35,226 nt of DNA from Treponema sp. (GTDB lineage: Bacteria > Spirochaetota > Spirochaetia > Treponematales > Breznakiellaceae): assembly GCA_009785045.1 (NCBI GenBank), contig WQXC01000002.1, positions 1 to 35,226 of the forward strand, given 5' to 3'. Positions 1 through 6,682 of this stretch are shown one piece after another. The position numbers were made by a program, and so were the translations under genes. The stretch's first letter is position 1, and every line of letters begins with the position of its first letter. The notes under the pieces were generated by a model, which did no database searches, was not told where the DNA came from, and saw only the letters and a list, made by a program, of their open reading frames with translations.

Positions 1-2342
1 GTTGCTTTTTCTATGAATATATTTCCACCTGTTGTAGATATATCAGTAATGCAAATAGGAGTTCTTTCAAAATCATAAACAATAATATTTATTGCTTTAA
101 AATTATTTCCATCCAAAAGAGCATTGATCGCTGTTCCAATATATCTTCCTCTACGAAAAGGATAAAAATCCAGAAAATTATCAATAGTTAAATCAACGCC
201 TGCAGTAGTAAACTCCAGATTTTCAAAAAATAAATTTCCATTAATTGTCTTTGAGTCAAAACCATCAAAACTGCCAAATAAATTCCATGAACGAATTCCT
301 CCGCCTAAATCACCGCTAATAACCGGTTTATTAGCAGTGGGATTAATCCTTTGTTCTTTACTTGTTTCCCACCCTTCAAAGCCGCCTATGTAACTTGTAT
401 TGGGAGATATTAAAAAATACTCTTCTGGATTACCAATAGCGCTTGGCTTGTAAGTACCAGCAGCTATCCATATTACTACATCTGTTGTATCAGGGAAGAA
501 ACTAGCAGCTTCGCATGCCGCCTGTAAACTTATAAATGCGTCTGTCCAATTTGTTCCGTCGTTCATTCCGGCTGCGTTAATATTTACAAAAATGGGAGAA
601 CTTAATTCGCGTACAATAACTTCGTAGGTACGTGTGTTCATGCCATTTGCAGAAACTACCGTATAAGTTACAGACAATGTAAACATCAACCCGGATTCGC
701 CGCTTGTCTGCACTACATCGTTTACTTTTACTGTTCCTGCTGCTGTAAAATCCGGGATCATTATCCGCGATTTAACGCCGGAACCAATAGGAGCGGCTAT
801 TGTGATTCTTCCTGTCGCCTGATCTATTCTTGCTTCCAGGTCTTCTGTAAGTTCCGGATTTTTATCCATGTAAAAACCAAAAGAGGTTATATTTGCTGCA
901 GATGATACATCCTGTACAAAACGAACCTGAACCCAGTAATCACGTGTAAGCACAGGGTTTTCCGGGTTTGTTACCGTATACTTTATCTGACGGGAATAAT
1001 TCTGCGCCGAAGCGCCGGAAACCTGTATACTTCCAGATACTGTTACAATTCCTCCTGCGCTGAACTCAGGTACTAGTGTTTGCGGCGCAGAAATGCTGGA
1101 ATAGAACACGTCGATCATAATAATATCACCGCCAATCTGCCCTTCGCTATCCTGTACAAGGTCTTCGTTAAGACGCTGGTTAAATCTGAAAGATGTAAAT
1201 CGCGGCGCATCTGCTGTAATACTGATAAACTCTACATTAACAGAATAAGTCCGCACAAAAAGTCCGTTACGCGATGTGACACGATATTCAAGCGGCAAGG
1301 AGAAATCATTTGATGTCACATCGCTTGTCTGCAAAGAACCGTTAACAGTAACGGTTCCGGGAGTTACAAAGCGGGCGGTAAGAGTATCAGGTTTTACTCC
1401 CGAATAATAAACTTGTACATTAATTGTACCAACATTGTCATTATTAATAATGGAACCTACAGCGGTTGCAGAAATACCTGAGTTTTTATCTTTTGTAAAA
1501 CGGAAGTCTGTAATACTTCTTATTGTATCTTTGTCTTCTTGAAAATTAATAATAAGGCTATAATTTTTTGATTCTTCACCGCGATGAACAGTTATTGTCT
1601 TTGACTGCGGTGATACAGAAGGGGCGTTAAAATCTATTTCATCAACACCGGAAATAATCTGTAAGCCATCAACTTCTACGCTGTCTCCAATAATTTCAAA
1701 AGAAGGGATCAGCGGAAAACTTGTATAGCCCATTTCTGCAGGGTATCTTGCATTGGCATAAATTGTTGCAGCCGCTTCGTTAACAAAGCATAACGCATCG
1801 CTCATTAAATCAGGGTTATCGTACTTTGTAAAACGAATACCTGATAGTTTTGGTTCGCCTGAATCGACTATTACTCTTACCGAATATAACCTAGTATTTC
1901 CAGCCGCTGCAAGAACAAGGAAATTTACAGGACCGGAAAAATCTATAGGCTTATTAATTGCAGGAACATTAAATTCTTTCCTGTTTTCCTCTACAAGATT
2001 TAATAGATACTCAGACATATCATCTGCCTGGTATAATGCCATTGCTTCTCTTGCTATATTTACCGAAGGAAACGCTTCCTGAATATAATTTAGAGTTATT
2101 GGAAAAACCGTAGCGTAAGGAGAAATTCTTATTACCGGCAGTAATGAATTCACATTTGTTTCTTTATCAACATATAAGGTGATTGTATTATCGGTGTTGT
2201 TTATGATCTCCTTATCCATTTGCCCTGGAACTTCAAACGATAAAATAAAATCTCCATCTGGAGGAATAAGGCTATGGAAAAAGTTGTTACAGCCAATAAC
2301 CATTATTGTTAATAAAAATGTTATTAAGACGCATTTCTTCAT
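1..2342 (-). CDS. Repeat-bearing lipoprotein with parallel beta-helix domain (3' end outside window)
   Basis: Partial gene: the frame is open from the ATG at 2342 to the left edge, giving at least 780 residues. The N-terminus is a lipoprotein signal, MKKC..., with a hydrophobic stretch and the lipobox VIGC (Cys18), so export and lipid anchoring are expected. From about residue 167 to 580 there are four tandem units of ~105 residues, starting near 167, 276, 382 and 486. Each opens with a pattern like F-x-F-x-K-x-x-N-x-x-L-x-x-D and carries a G-x-V-x-V-x-G/N-x-x-Q-x-S-G strand segment and a YTV...R-x-Y-x-V ending, suggesting immunoglobulin-like folds. From ~581 the sequence (NDGTNWTDAF, then VVIWIAAGTYKPS, then SYIGGFEG) is typical of right-handed beta-helix surface proteins. 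The GGGGGA-like ribosome site overlaps the stop of the upstream gene at 2352, so the two are co-transcribed. Ligand or function is unknown; adhesion or polysaccharide contact is a guess. Confidence 0.8.
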   Translation of the reverse strand, partial: MKKCVLITFLLTIMVIGCNNFFHSLIPPDGDFILSFEVPGQMDKEIINNTDNTITLYVDKETNVNSLLPVIRISPYATVFPITLNYIQEAFPSVNIAREAMALYQADDMSEYLLNLVEENRKEFNVPAINKPIDFSGPVNFLVLAAAGNTRLYSVRVIVDSGEPKLSGIRFTKYDNPDLMSDALCFVNEAAATIYANARYPAEMGYTSFPLIPSFEIIGDSVEVDGLQIISGVDEIDFNAPSVSPQSKTITVHRGEESKNYSLIINFQEDKDTIRSITDFRFTKDKNSGISATAVGSIINNDNVGTINVQVYYSGVKPDTLTARFVTPGTVTVNGSLQTSDVTSNDFSLPLEYRVTSRNGLFVRTYSVNVEFISITADAPRFTSFRFNQRLNEDLVQDSEGQIGGDIIMIDVFYSSISAPQTLVPEFSAGGIVTVSGSIQVSGASAQNYSRQIKYTVTNPENPVLTRDYWVQVRFVQDVSSAANITSFGFYMDKNPELTEDLEARIDQATGRITIAAPIGSGVKSRIMIPDFTAAGTVKVNDVVQTSGESGLMFTLSVTYTVVSANGMNTRTYEVIVRELSSPIFVNINAAGMNDGTNWTDAFISLQAACEAASFFPDTTDVVIWIAAGTYKPSAIGNPEEYFLISPNTSYIGGFEGWETSKEQRINPTANKPVISGDLGGGIRSWNLFGSFDGFDSKTINGNLFFENLEFTTAGVDLTIDNFLDFYPFRRGRYIGTAINALLDGNNFKAINIIVYDFERTPICITDISTTGGNIFIEKA

Positions 2343-2351
2343 ACTTTCCCC

Positions 2352-2978
2352 CTAACGGTTTAAAATAAAATGCTGCTCATTATTGTCTGAGCGTTTTATC
2401 AACTTTCCGAATTTAAACGAAATGCCAGCTTCTAAAAGCGGTAATGGAATAAGCCCGTCTTCTTCGAAAATTAAATCTGCGCCGCCACCCAAATAAAATT
2501 TAATTATATCACTCGGTGAATAAATCGCATAAAACCTTACTGTAGAGAATGGACTTTTTTCCTGTGATTCCTGCAAGTCATCAAGAACTATCGCAAGAAC
2601 GCTTTTATAATGCTGTGTCTTTGAAAAAGCCGCTCCCAACCCCAAATCTGCCTGTAAGCCAAGACCATATCTAATATGATAGGCGTAACCAAACTTAAAA
2701 GTCAGCGGAATTAAATCAATTTGCAATACAAGAGGATTTGTACCTGTTATACGGCTAAAACCAGACTCGAGCGCAAAACGAAAATTATTATACTCATAAC
2801 CTAAAGCGCCTCTAAACCCTACTTTTGTCTCTGCCAGTTCTTTTAATACATCGGGAACAAAGTAGTTATGAGCAGACCCTTCAAGAAAGATACCTTCATA
2901 CCATGTGGGGGCAGAATAAACAAAAGTAGTAAAAAATGAAAATAAGAGAAAAAATATTAAATAACGCCCTTTGTTCAT
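2352..2978 (-). CDS. Predicted small outer-membrane beta-barrel protein
   Basis: 208 residues. A clear signal peptide (MNKGRYLIFFLLFSFF, cleavage near VYS-AP) is followed by short alternating hydrophobic strands with Gly and aromatic residues, for example LGLQADLGLGAAFS and IKFYLGGGADLIF, and by a strand ending in ISFKFGKL. This is the pattern of an 8- to 10-strand outer-membrane barrel of the OmpA/OprF-like porin-fold type seen in treponemes. No specific family was recognised. The stop codon lies 9 bases before the ATG of the lipoprotein gene, so the two form an operon and the proteins may work together at the surface. A candidate promoter sits at 2996-3024. Confidence 0.7.
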   Translation of the reverse strand: MNKGRYLIFFLLFSFFTTFVYSAPTWYEGIFLEGSAHNYFVPDVLKELAETKVGFRGALGYEYNNFRFALESGFSRITGTNPLVLQIDLIPLTFKFGYAYHIRYGLGLQADLGLGAAFSKTQHYKSVLAIVLDDLQESQEKSPFSTVRFYAIYSPSDIIKFYLGGGADLIFEEDGLIPLPLLEAGISFKFGKLIKRSDNNEQHFILNR

Positions 2979-2995
2979 AATTATCCGCTAAGAGA

Positions 2996-3024
2996 ATCAT
3001 AACGCGATATGCCAAAAAATGCAA
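2996..3024 (-). promoter_or_regulatory. Candidate sigma-70-type promoter for the envelope operon
   Basis: On the minus strand, TTGCAT (3024-3019) and TATGAT (3001-2996) are separated by 17 bases, with the -10 box 18 bases before the ATG at 2978. The -10 box matches consensus at five of six positions; the -35 box is weak. It lies inside the upstream extension of the divergent frame starting at 3009, which supports a later start for that gene. Confidence 0.4.
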
Positions 3025-3134
3025 GAATTTATAATTTAAATGCTGAGAATTGTAAACATAAAAAACCTTCAACTTTTTTTAAGAATTTTTCATTCTCGGT
3101 CAAGCAACAGACCATCTGTGCGCCATATATATAC

Positions 3135-4718
3135 ATGAAAAACTTATATTTTCTTGCCGCAGTTTTTCTGTGCGGCGCCATTGTGTTTGCTGAAAGTCCC
3201 GCGCCGGACAAACAGGCGTTATTATTTAACTGGAGTCTTTTGTGGAGCGGTTCATGGGAAGAAAAAACTTTTACTTTTTCTGATGAACCGGCACTATCAG
3301 GTACTCTTAATAACCGCGGGGAAGTTAAGCTCCATTTTCTTCCGGCAGGTCTTGTATTGCGCGGTCAAGTTCTGGACAGACGGCCTATCAATGTTTCCCG
3401 GGAATCAATTAACGGGGTTATACCCATGAGCGACCCGGATAAATGGGTAACCAATTACACCGGCGGTCTGTATCATAAACCAACAGGCTCGCGGCTGCTG
3501 TACGGTGTGCTTGATGAATGGGGTTTGTCTGCAAGAATCCGCAACCCGTGGATTCGTTCTCCGCCTTATGCAGAAAATCATAAACCTATCATTGCAGACG
3601 CCAGAACTACAGTATCCAGCACAAGGGAAGACGAAATTTATCTGTATCTGTCCAGTCCGTTATTACAACTTTCACAAAGTACAAAACTAAGGGGGTTTAT
3701 CAGCGCACAGACAGAAGTTGATGAATTTACGCCTGCCCTGAGCGGCGGAATCGATCTTTCTTTTGCGCATAACACAGGATTGCTGCTGGAAACCTTTTAC
3801 ACGGGAAAAACTCTGCCGCCAACAAAGACAAGCGGTTGGTTTTCTGACTCGCCGCCGCTTCCCCAGCGTGAGTTCAGACTTTATGCCGCCGGGTTTCTTT
3901 TTTCTAATCCTGATTTCGCAATAAGTTCGGATTTTGCAATGTCGGAAACTTTTGCCGTTGGCAGTGATATTTATGCAAATGCAGGCCTGTCTTTTTCACC
4001 TTTATTACCCTTTGGTTACAGAGCACGTCCTTTATTAATTTCGCTTGCGGCAGACGGAGCTGGAGGGCAGTTTGTCTACAGAGACGGCTTAAACCACGGA
4101 GAGGGATTCAGAGGCGCTGCAAAAATTGAATGGAAAGACAGATACAGCTCGCTTTTAAGAATTAACACAGTTTTACGCAGCCCGGGTTTTGGCGAAGATT
4201 TTAACCGCAGCTCTACAGGTTTTTACTGGCGTTTCCCGTCCTCGGCAGCAATACGGAACAACAGCACTATCCGCTTAACGAGAATATCATTATCAGCGGA
4301 CAGAAATGCGGTAAATCCAGATAAGGTTTCAGATGGATTTTCCGGCAATATTGGGATTTCCCTGAATTTACGGCAAATAGGGATAAAAACTCCGCTGGGT
4401 ATCAATTTTTCAGGCTCAATTAAGGGAATGACAACCGCAGAAAACAGCCAGTCATTTTTCCCTATACCAGATGATAGATGGACAAGGGACAGTACTGCCA
4501 TAAACTGCGATTTAATCTGGTCACCGTTGAATTTCCAATTAAGAGGAAGAGCCGGAATAACTTTTATTGAAGGAAAAGAAGAAAAATGGGACATTTCGGC
4601 AAGCTGTGCTGTACGCTTTAAGTACGGAAGATTAAGCTTAAAGATGGCTTCACCTGATTTTCCGGAAAAATGGAACTGGACCATCTCATGGCGGCTGGAA
4701 AAGAAGGAAAAACCTTAA
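3135..4718 (+). CDS. Large outer-membrane-type protein, function unknown
   Basis: 527 residues from the ATG at 3135. That start is chosen because it begins a good signal peptide (MKNLYFLAAVFLCGAIVFA, cleavage before ESPAP). The frame extends back to an ATG at 3009, but those 42 residues would bury the signal and overlap a divergent promoter. Neither start has a strong ribosome site. The mature protein is rich in short amphipathic strands separated by polar turns (LRLTRISLSAD-like segments, SGNIGISLNL, CAVRFKYGRLSLKM) and ends in aromatic-rich strands (WNWTISWRLE), suggesting a large beta-barrel. No known family was recognised. It is transcribed away from the small barrel/lipoprotein operon, so this end of the window is an envelope-protein cluster. 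Confidence 0.65.
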   Translation: MKNLYFLAAVFLCGAIVFAESPAPDKQALLFNWSLLWSGSWEEKTFTFSDEPALSGTLNNRGEVKLHFLPAGLVLRGQVLDRRPINVSRESINGVIPMSDPDKWVTNYTGGLYHKPTGSRLLYGVLDEWGLSARIRNPWIRSPPYAENHKPIIADARTTVSSTREDEIYLYLSSPLLQLSQSTKLRGFISAQTEVDEFTPALSGGIDLSFAHNTGLLLETFYTGKTLPPTKTSGWFSDSPPLPQREFRLYAAGFLFSNPDFAISSDFAMSETFAVGSDIYANAGLSFSPLLPFGYRARPLLISLAADGAGGQFVYRDGLNHGEGFRGAAKIEWKDRYSSLLRINTVLRSPGFGEDFNRSSTGFYWRFPSSAAIRNNSTIRLTRISLSADRNAVNPDKVSDGFSGNIGISLNLRQIGIKTPLGINFSGSIKGMTTAENSQSFFPIPDDRWTRDSTAINCDLIWSPLNFQLRGRAGITFIEGKEEKWDISASCAVRFKYGRLSLKMASPDFPEKWNWTISWRLEKKEKP

Positions 4719-4750
4719 AAAGCATGAAAAAAGTGAATTATTTGACTACT

Positions 4751-4793
4751 TTGTACGATATATATATTGTATCTTTATAATATATAGTATAAT
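4751..4793 (+). promoter_or_regulatory. AT-rich candidate promoter of the cheY-cheX-kinase operon
   Basis: Between 4719 and 4816 the DNA is strongly AT-rich. It contains two perfect TATAAT boxes (4776-4781 and 4788-4793), a TTGTAC (4751-4756, 19 bases before the first box) and a TTGACT at 4742-4747. Which pair is used cannot be settled by eye. A strong ribosome site GAGGAGG follows, just before the ATG at 4817. Confidence 0.45.
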
Positions 4794-4816
4794 ATGGAAA
4801 ATATTGAGGAGGTCTT

Positions 4817-5203
4817 ATGCCTGCCGGTGTTACGATTATGATCGTCGACGACTCACGTATTATGAGGAACACAGTAAAAGGTGTTTTCTCTGGGGTAGAA
4901 TCCGTTTGCAACTTTATCGAGGCAAAAGACGGTGAAGAAGCACTTGCGTTACTGGAAACTCAAACCGTCGATCTGATACTGCTTGACTGGAATATGCCAA
5001 GATTATCAGGGATTGATTTCTTAAAGCAAGTTCGAGCGATGGATCAGTATAAAGATTTACCCATTATCATGGTAACCAGTGAAGCTGCGAAATTTAACGT
5101 TATTGAAGCGTTAAAACACGGAGCCACTGATTATATCACAAAGCCAATTAAACTGGATTTATTTAAACAGAAATTGGCAAAACTACGCTTATTCAGGATG
5201 TAA
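4817..5203 (+). CDS. CheY-type single-domain response regulator
   Basis: 128 residues, one complete receiver domain and nothing else. The acidic pair is Asp11-Asp12 (MIVDDS), the phospho-acceptor is Asp57 in LILLDWNMP, the switch Thr is Thr87 (IIMVTSEA) and the conserved Lys is Lys109 (DYITKPI). All catalytic positions are intact, so it should be phosphorylated and act by protein contact. It opens a four-gene operon, 2 bases before a CheX-like phosphatase and two genes before a CheA-like membrane kinase, the obvious candidate phosphodonor. The GAGGAGG ribosome site supports the start. Its target may be the flagellar motor or a separate output; this second possibility is raised because the kinase lacks a CheW-binding domain. 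It is not certain that this is the main chemotaxis CheY of the cell. Confidence 0.9.
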   Translation: MPAGVTIMIVDDSRIMRNTVKGVFSGVESVCNFIEAKDGEEALALLETQTVDLILLDWNMPRLSGIDFLKQVRAMDQYKDLPIIMVTSEAAKFNVIEALKHGATDYITKPIKLDLFKQKLAKLRLFRM

Positions 5204-5205
5204 AG

Positions 5206-5694
5206 ATGACAGTAGAATTACAAAATTATGTAGAACCGTTTGTAGAAGTAACGGTAAACACTTTTAAAGAATTCGTTGGCATTGACGTAAGCCCAAGGCA
5301 TCCGCATTTTCTGGATCCGGATAAAGGTTTTGAATGGGATATTACAGCGGTTATCGGTCTTTCCGGTGTGGTAAAAGGCGCTGTTATAATTTCCATGAAG
5401 GCAGATCTTGCCATAAAACTTACAGATCTGCTTACCGGAGCGGAACATGATGAAATTGATGCTGATGTAATCGATGCTATTGGCGAAATAAACAATATTA
5501 TCGCCGGCAACATTAAACCAAAAGTGCCAAACGGGGATAGGATTGTTATTTCTATTCCAACAATTATCAAAGGAAGAGAGCATTCAATAGCATGGCCAAG
5601 CAAACAGACGCGCATTCTTTGCATTCCGCATAAAGCTTTTGATAACGATATTTTTCATCTTATGGTGGCAATCGAACTTGACCCTGAAAATTAA
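5206..5694 (+). CDS. cheX: CheX-like CheY-P phosphatase
   Basis: 162 residues, the usual CheX length. The hallmark ExxN motif is present as Glu94-x-x-Asn97 within AIGEINNIIAGN; in characterised CheX/CheC/FliY proteins this pair positions water to attack the aspartyl phosphate of CheY. The surrounding alpha/beta pattern (VIGLSGVVKGAVIISM, then ADLAIKLTDLLTG) fits the family. Only one such motif is seen, as in CheX. It starts 2 bases after the CheY stop and is probably translationally coupled to it, so the two form a phosphorylation/dephosphorylation pair. CheX is the common CheY phosphatase in spirochaetes. The alternative is a paralogue serving only the local kinase. Confidence 0.85.
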   Translation: MTVELQNYVEPFVEVTVNTFKEFVGIDVSPRHPHFLDPDKGFEWDITAVIGLSGVVKGAVIISMKADLAIKLTDLLTGAEHDEIDADVIDAIGEINNIIAGNIKPKVPNGDRIVISIPTIIKGREHSIAWPSKQTRILCIPHKAFDNDIFHLMVAIELDPEN

Positions 5695-5709
5695 ACAGGA
5701 GAGAACATA

Positions 5710-6672
5710 ATGAAACATGTTTTTGTGTTCGATCCAAAAGCATTTTACAGCCAGCAATGGAAAATGGATAATATCCTGGACAACATTGGGCAGTTTTTCA
5801 GAACTCAGGAAGCGCCCGACTTCTCTATTCAATTTTCACGCTACAGAAGAAACGCCATAGGGATAATCCAGGAAGAAGCGGAAAAAGCAAAAGCCGGCGA
5901 TATCATCAGAATTTATGCAATAGGTGGAGAGGAAATTCTTTTTGATTGCCTCAATGGCGTTGCTCATTTTCCAAACATGCAGCTTGCAGCCGTCCCGCAC
6001 GGTGAAACACATGATTTTTTAAGAGTATTCAGCGAAAAAGATGTTGAAGGTTTCAGGGATATTCCTTCTCTGGTTCAGGCGGAAGCGCTTCCAACAGATG
6101 CAATCAGATGGGGAATTAACTATGCGTTAAATTCCTGCTACATAGGAATGAATTCCGCAATATCAAAAAATCTTAAAGACATGAGATCCAGCTTAAACAA
6201 GGGAAGCTTTATAGTATTTTCAAAACTATCATCTTTTATGAATTTATTATTTACTGCATTCGACAGGAAAGTCGCTGCACGTCAATACAAAATTTCCATT
6301 GATGATCAGGATTACAGCGGACATTACTGCCTTATTCATATCGCGAATGGTCCGTTTCATGCAGGAAAGAAAACCGGCGTTGCAGACGCAACTCCCGATG
6401 ACGGATTGTTTGATATCGCATTGATAAAATCGTCACATCCTATGGGAATGCTGTCTTCCATGAGAAGATACTCCAGAGGAAAACGTCCAAGAAACTGCAT
6501 TTTTGTGCAGGGTAAAAAAATAACGGTTCAAGCAGACAGCCAAATGTGGATTCAGCTTGATAATGAATATATTCAGGATACCAATATCACATTGAACATG
6601 GTCCATCATGCGGTGCAAATGGTAGCGGTAAACGATCTATCATACCCAATGGCCTCGATAGCGGCTCTTTAA
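5710..6672 (+). CDS. Diacylglycerol-kinase-fold protein with degenerate nucleotide-binding motif
   Basis: 320 residues, about the length of soluble DgkB/YegS lipid kinases. The C-terminal family landmark is well kept (DATPDDGLFDIALIK, residues 227-241), as is an IHIANGPFHAGK segment. The N-terminal nucleotide-binding motif, normally GGDGT followed by an xNG turn, reads GGEEI (72-76) followed by LFDCLNGV. The second motif, normally PxGTGNDFAR, reads PHGETHDFLR (96-105). Both key glycine/threonine sites are altered. The fold is therefore likely conserved while kinase activity is doubtful; it could be a lipid-binding or regulatory subunit. It begins 15 bases after cheX with a CAGGAGAG ribosome site and is followed 10 bases later by the membrane kinase, so it belongs to the signalling operon. 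Confidence 0.7.
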   Translation: MKHVFVFDPKAFYSQQWKMDNILDNIGQFFRTQEAPDFSIQFSRYRRNAIGIIQEEAEKAKAGDIIRIYAIGGEEILFDCLNGVAHFPNMQLAAVPHGETHDFLRVFSEKDVEGFRDIPSLVQAEALPTDAIRWGINYALNSCYIGMNSAISKNLKDMRSSLNKGSFIVFSKLSSFMNLLFTAFDRKVAARQYKISIDDQDYSGHYCLIHIANGPFHAGKKTGVADATPDDGLFDIALIKSSHPMGMLSSMRRYSRGKRPRNCIFVQGKKITVQADSQMWIQLDNEYIQDTNITLNMVHHAVQMVAVNDLSYPMASIAAL

Positions 6673-6682
6673 GGAATAGTTC

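Noticed and set aside
3009-3134. N-terminal extension of the outer-membrane-type protein from an ATG at 3009
   Set aside because: It would place 42 residues before a clear signal peptide, has no ribosome site, and overlaps a promoter for the divergent gene.
4223-4684. Open frame of 153 codons antisense to the large outer-membrane-type gene
   Set aside because: No ribosome site or recognisable fold; the sense strand has a signal peptide and barrel pattern.
4704-4716. AAGG/CCTT hairpin at the end of the large outer-membrane-type gene as a terminator
   Set aside because: Only four pairs, inside the stop region, with no T-run after it.
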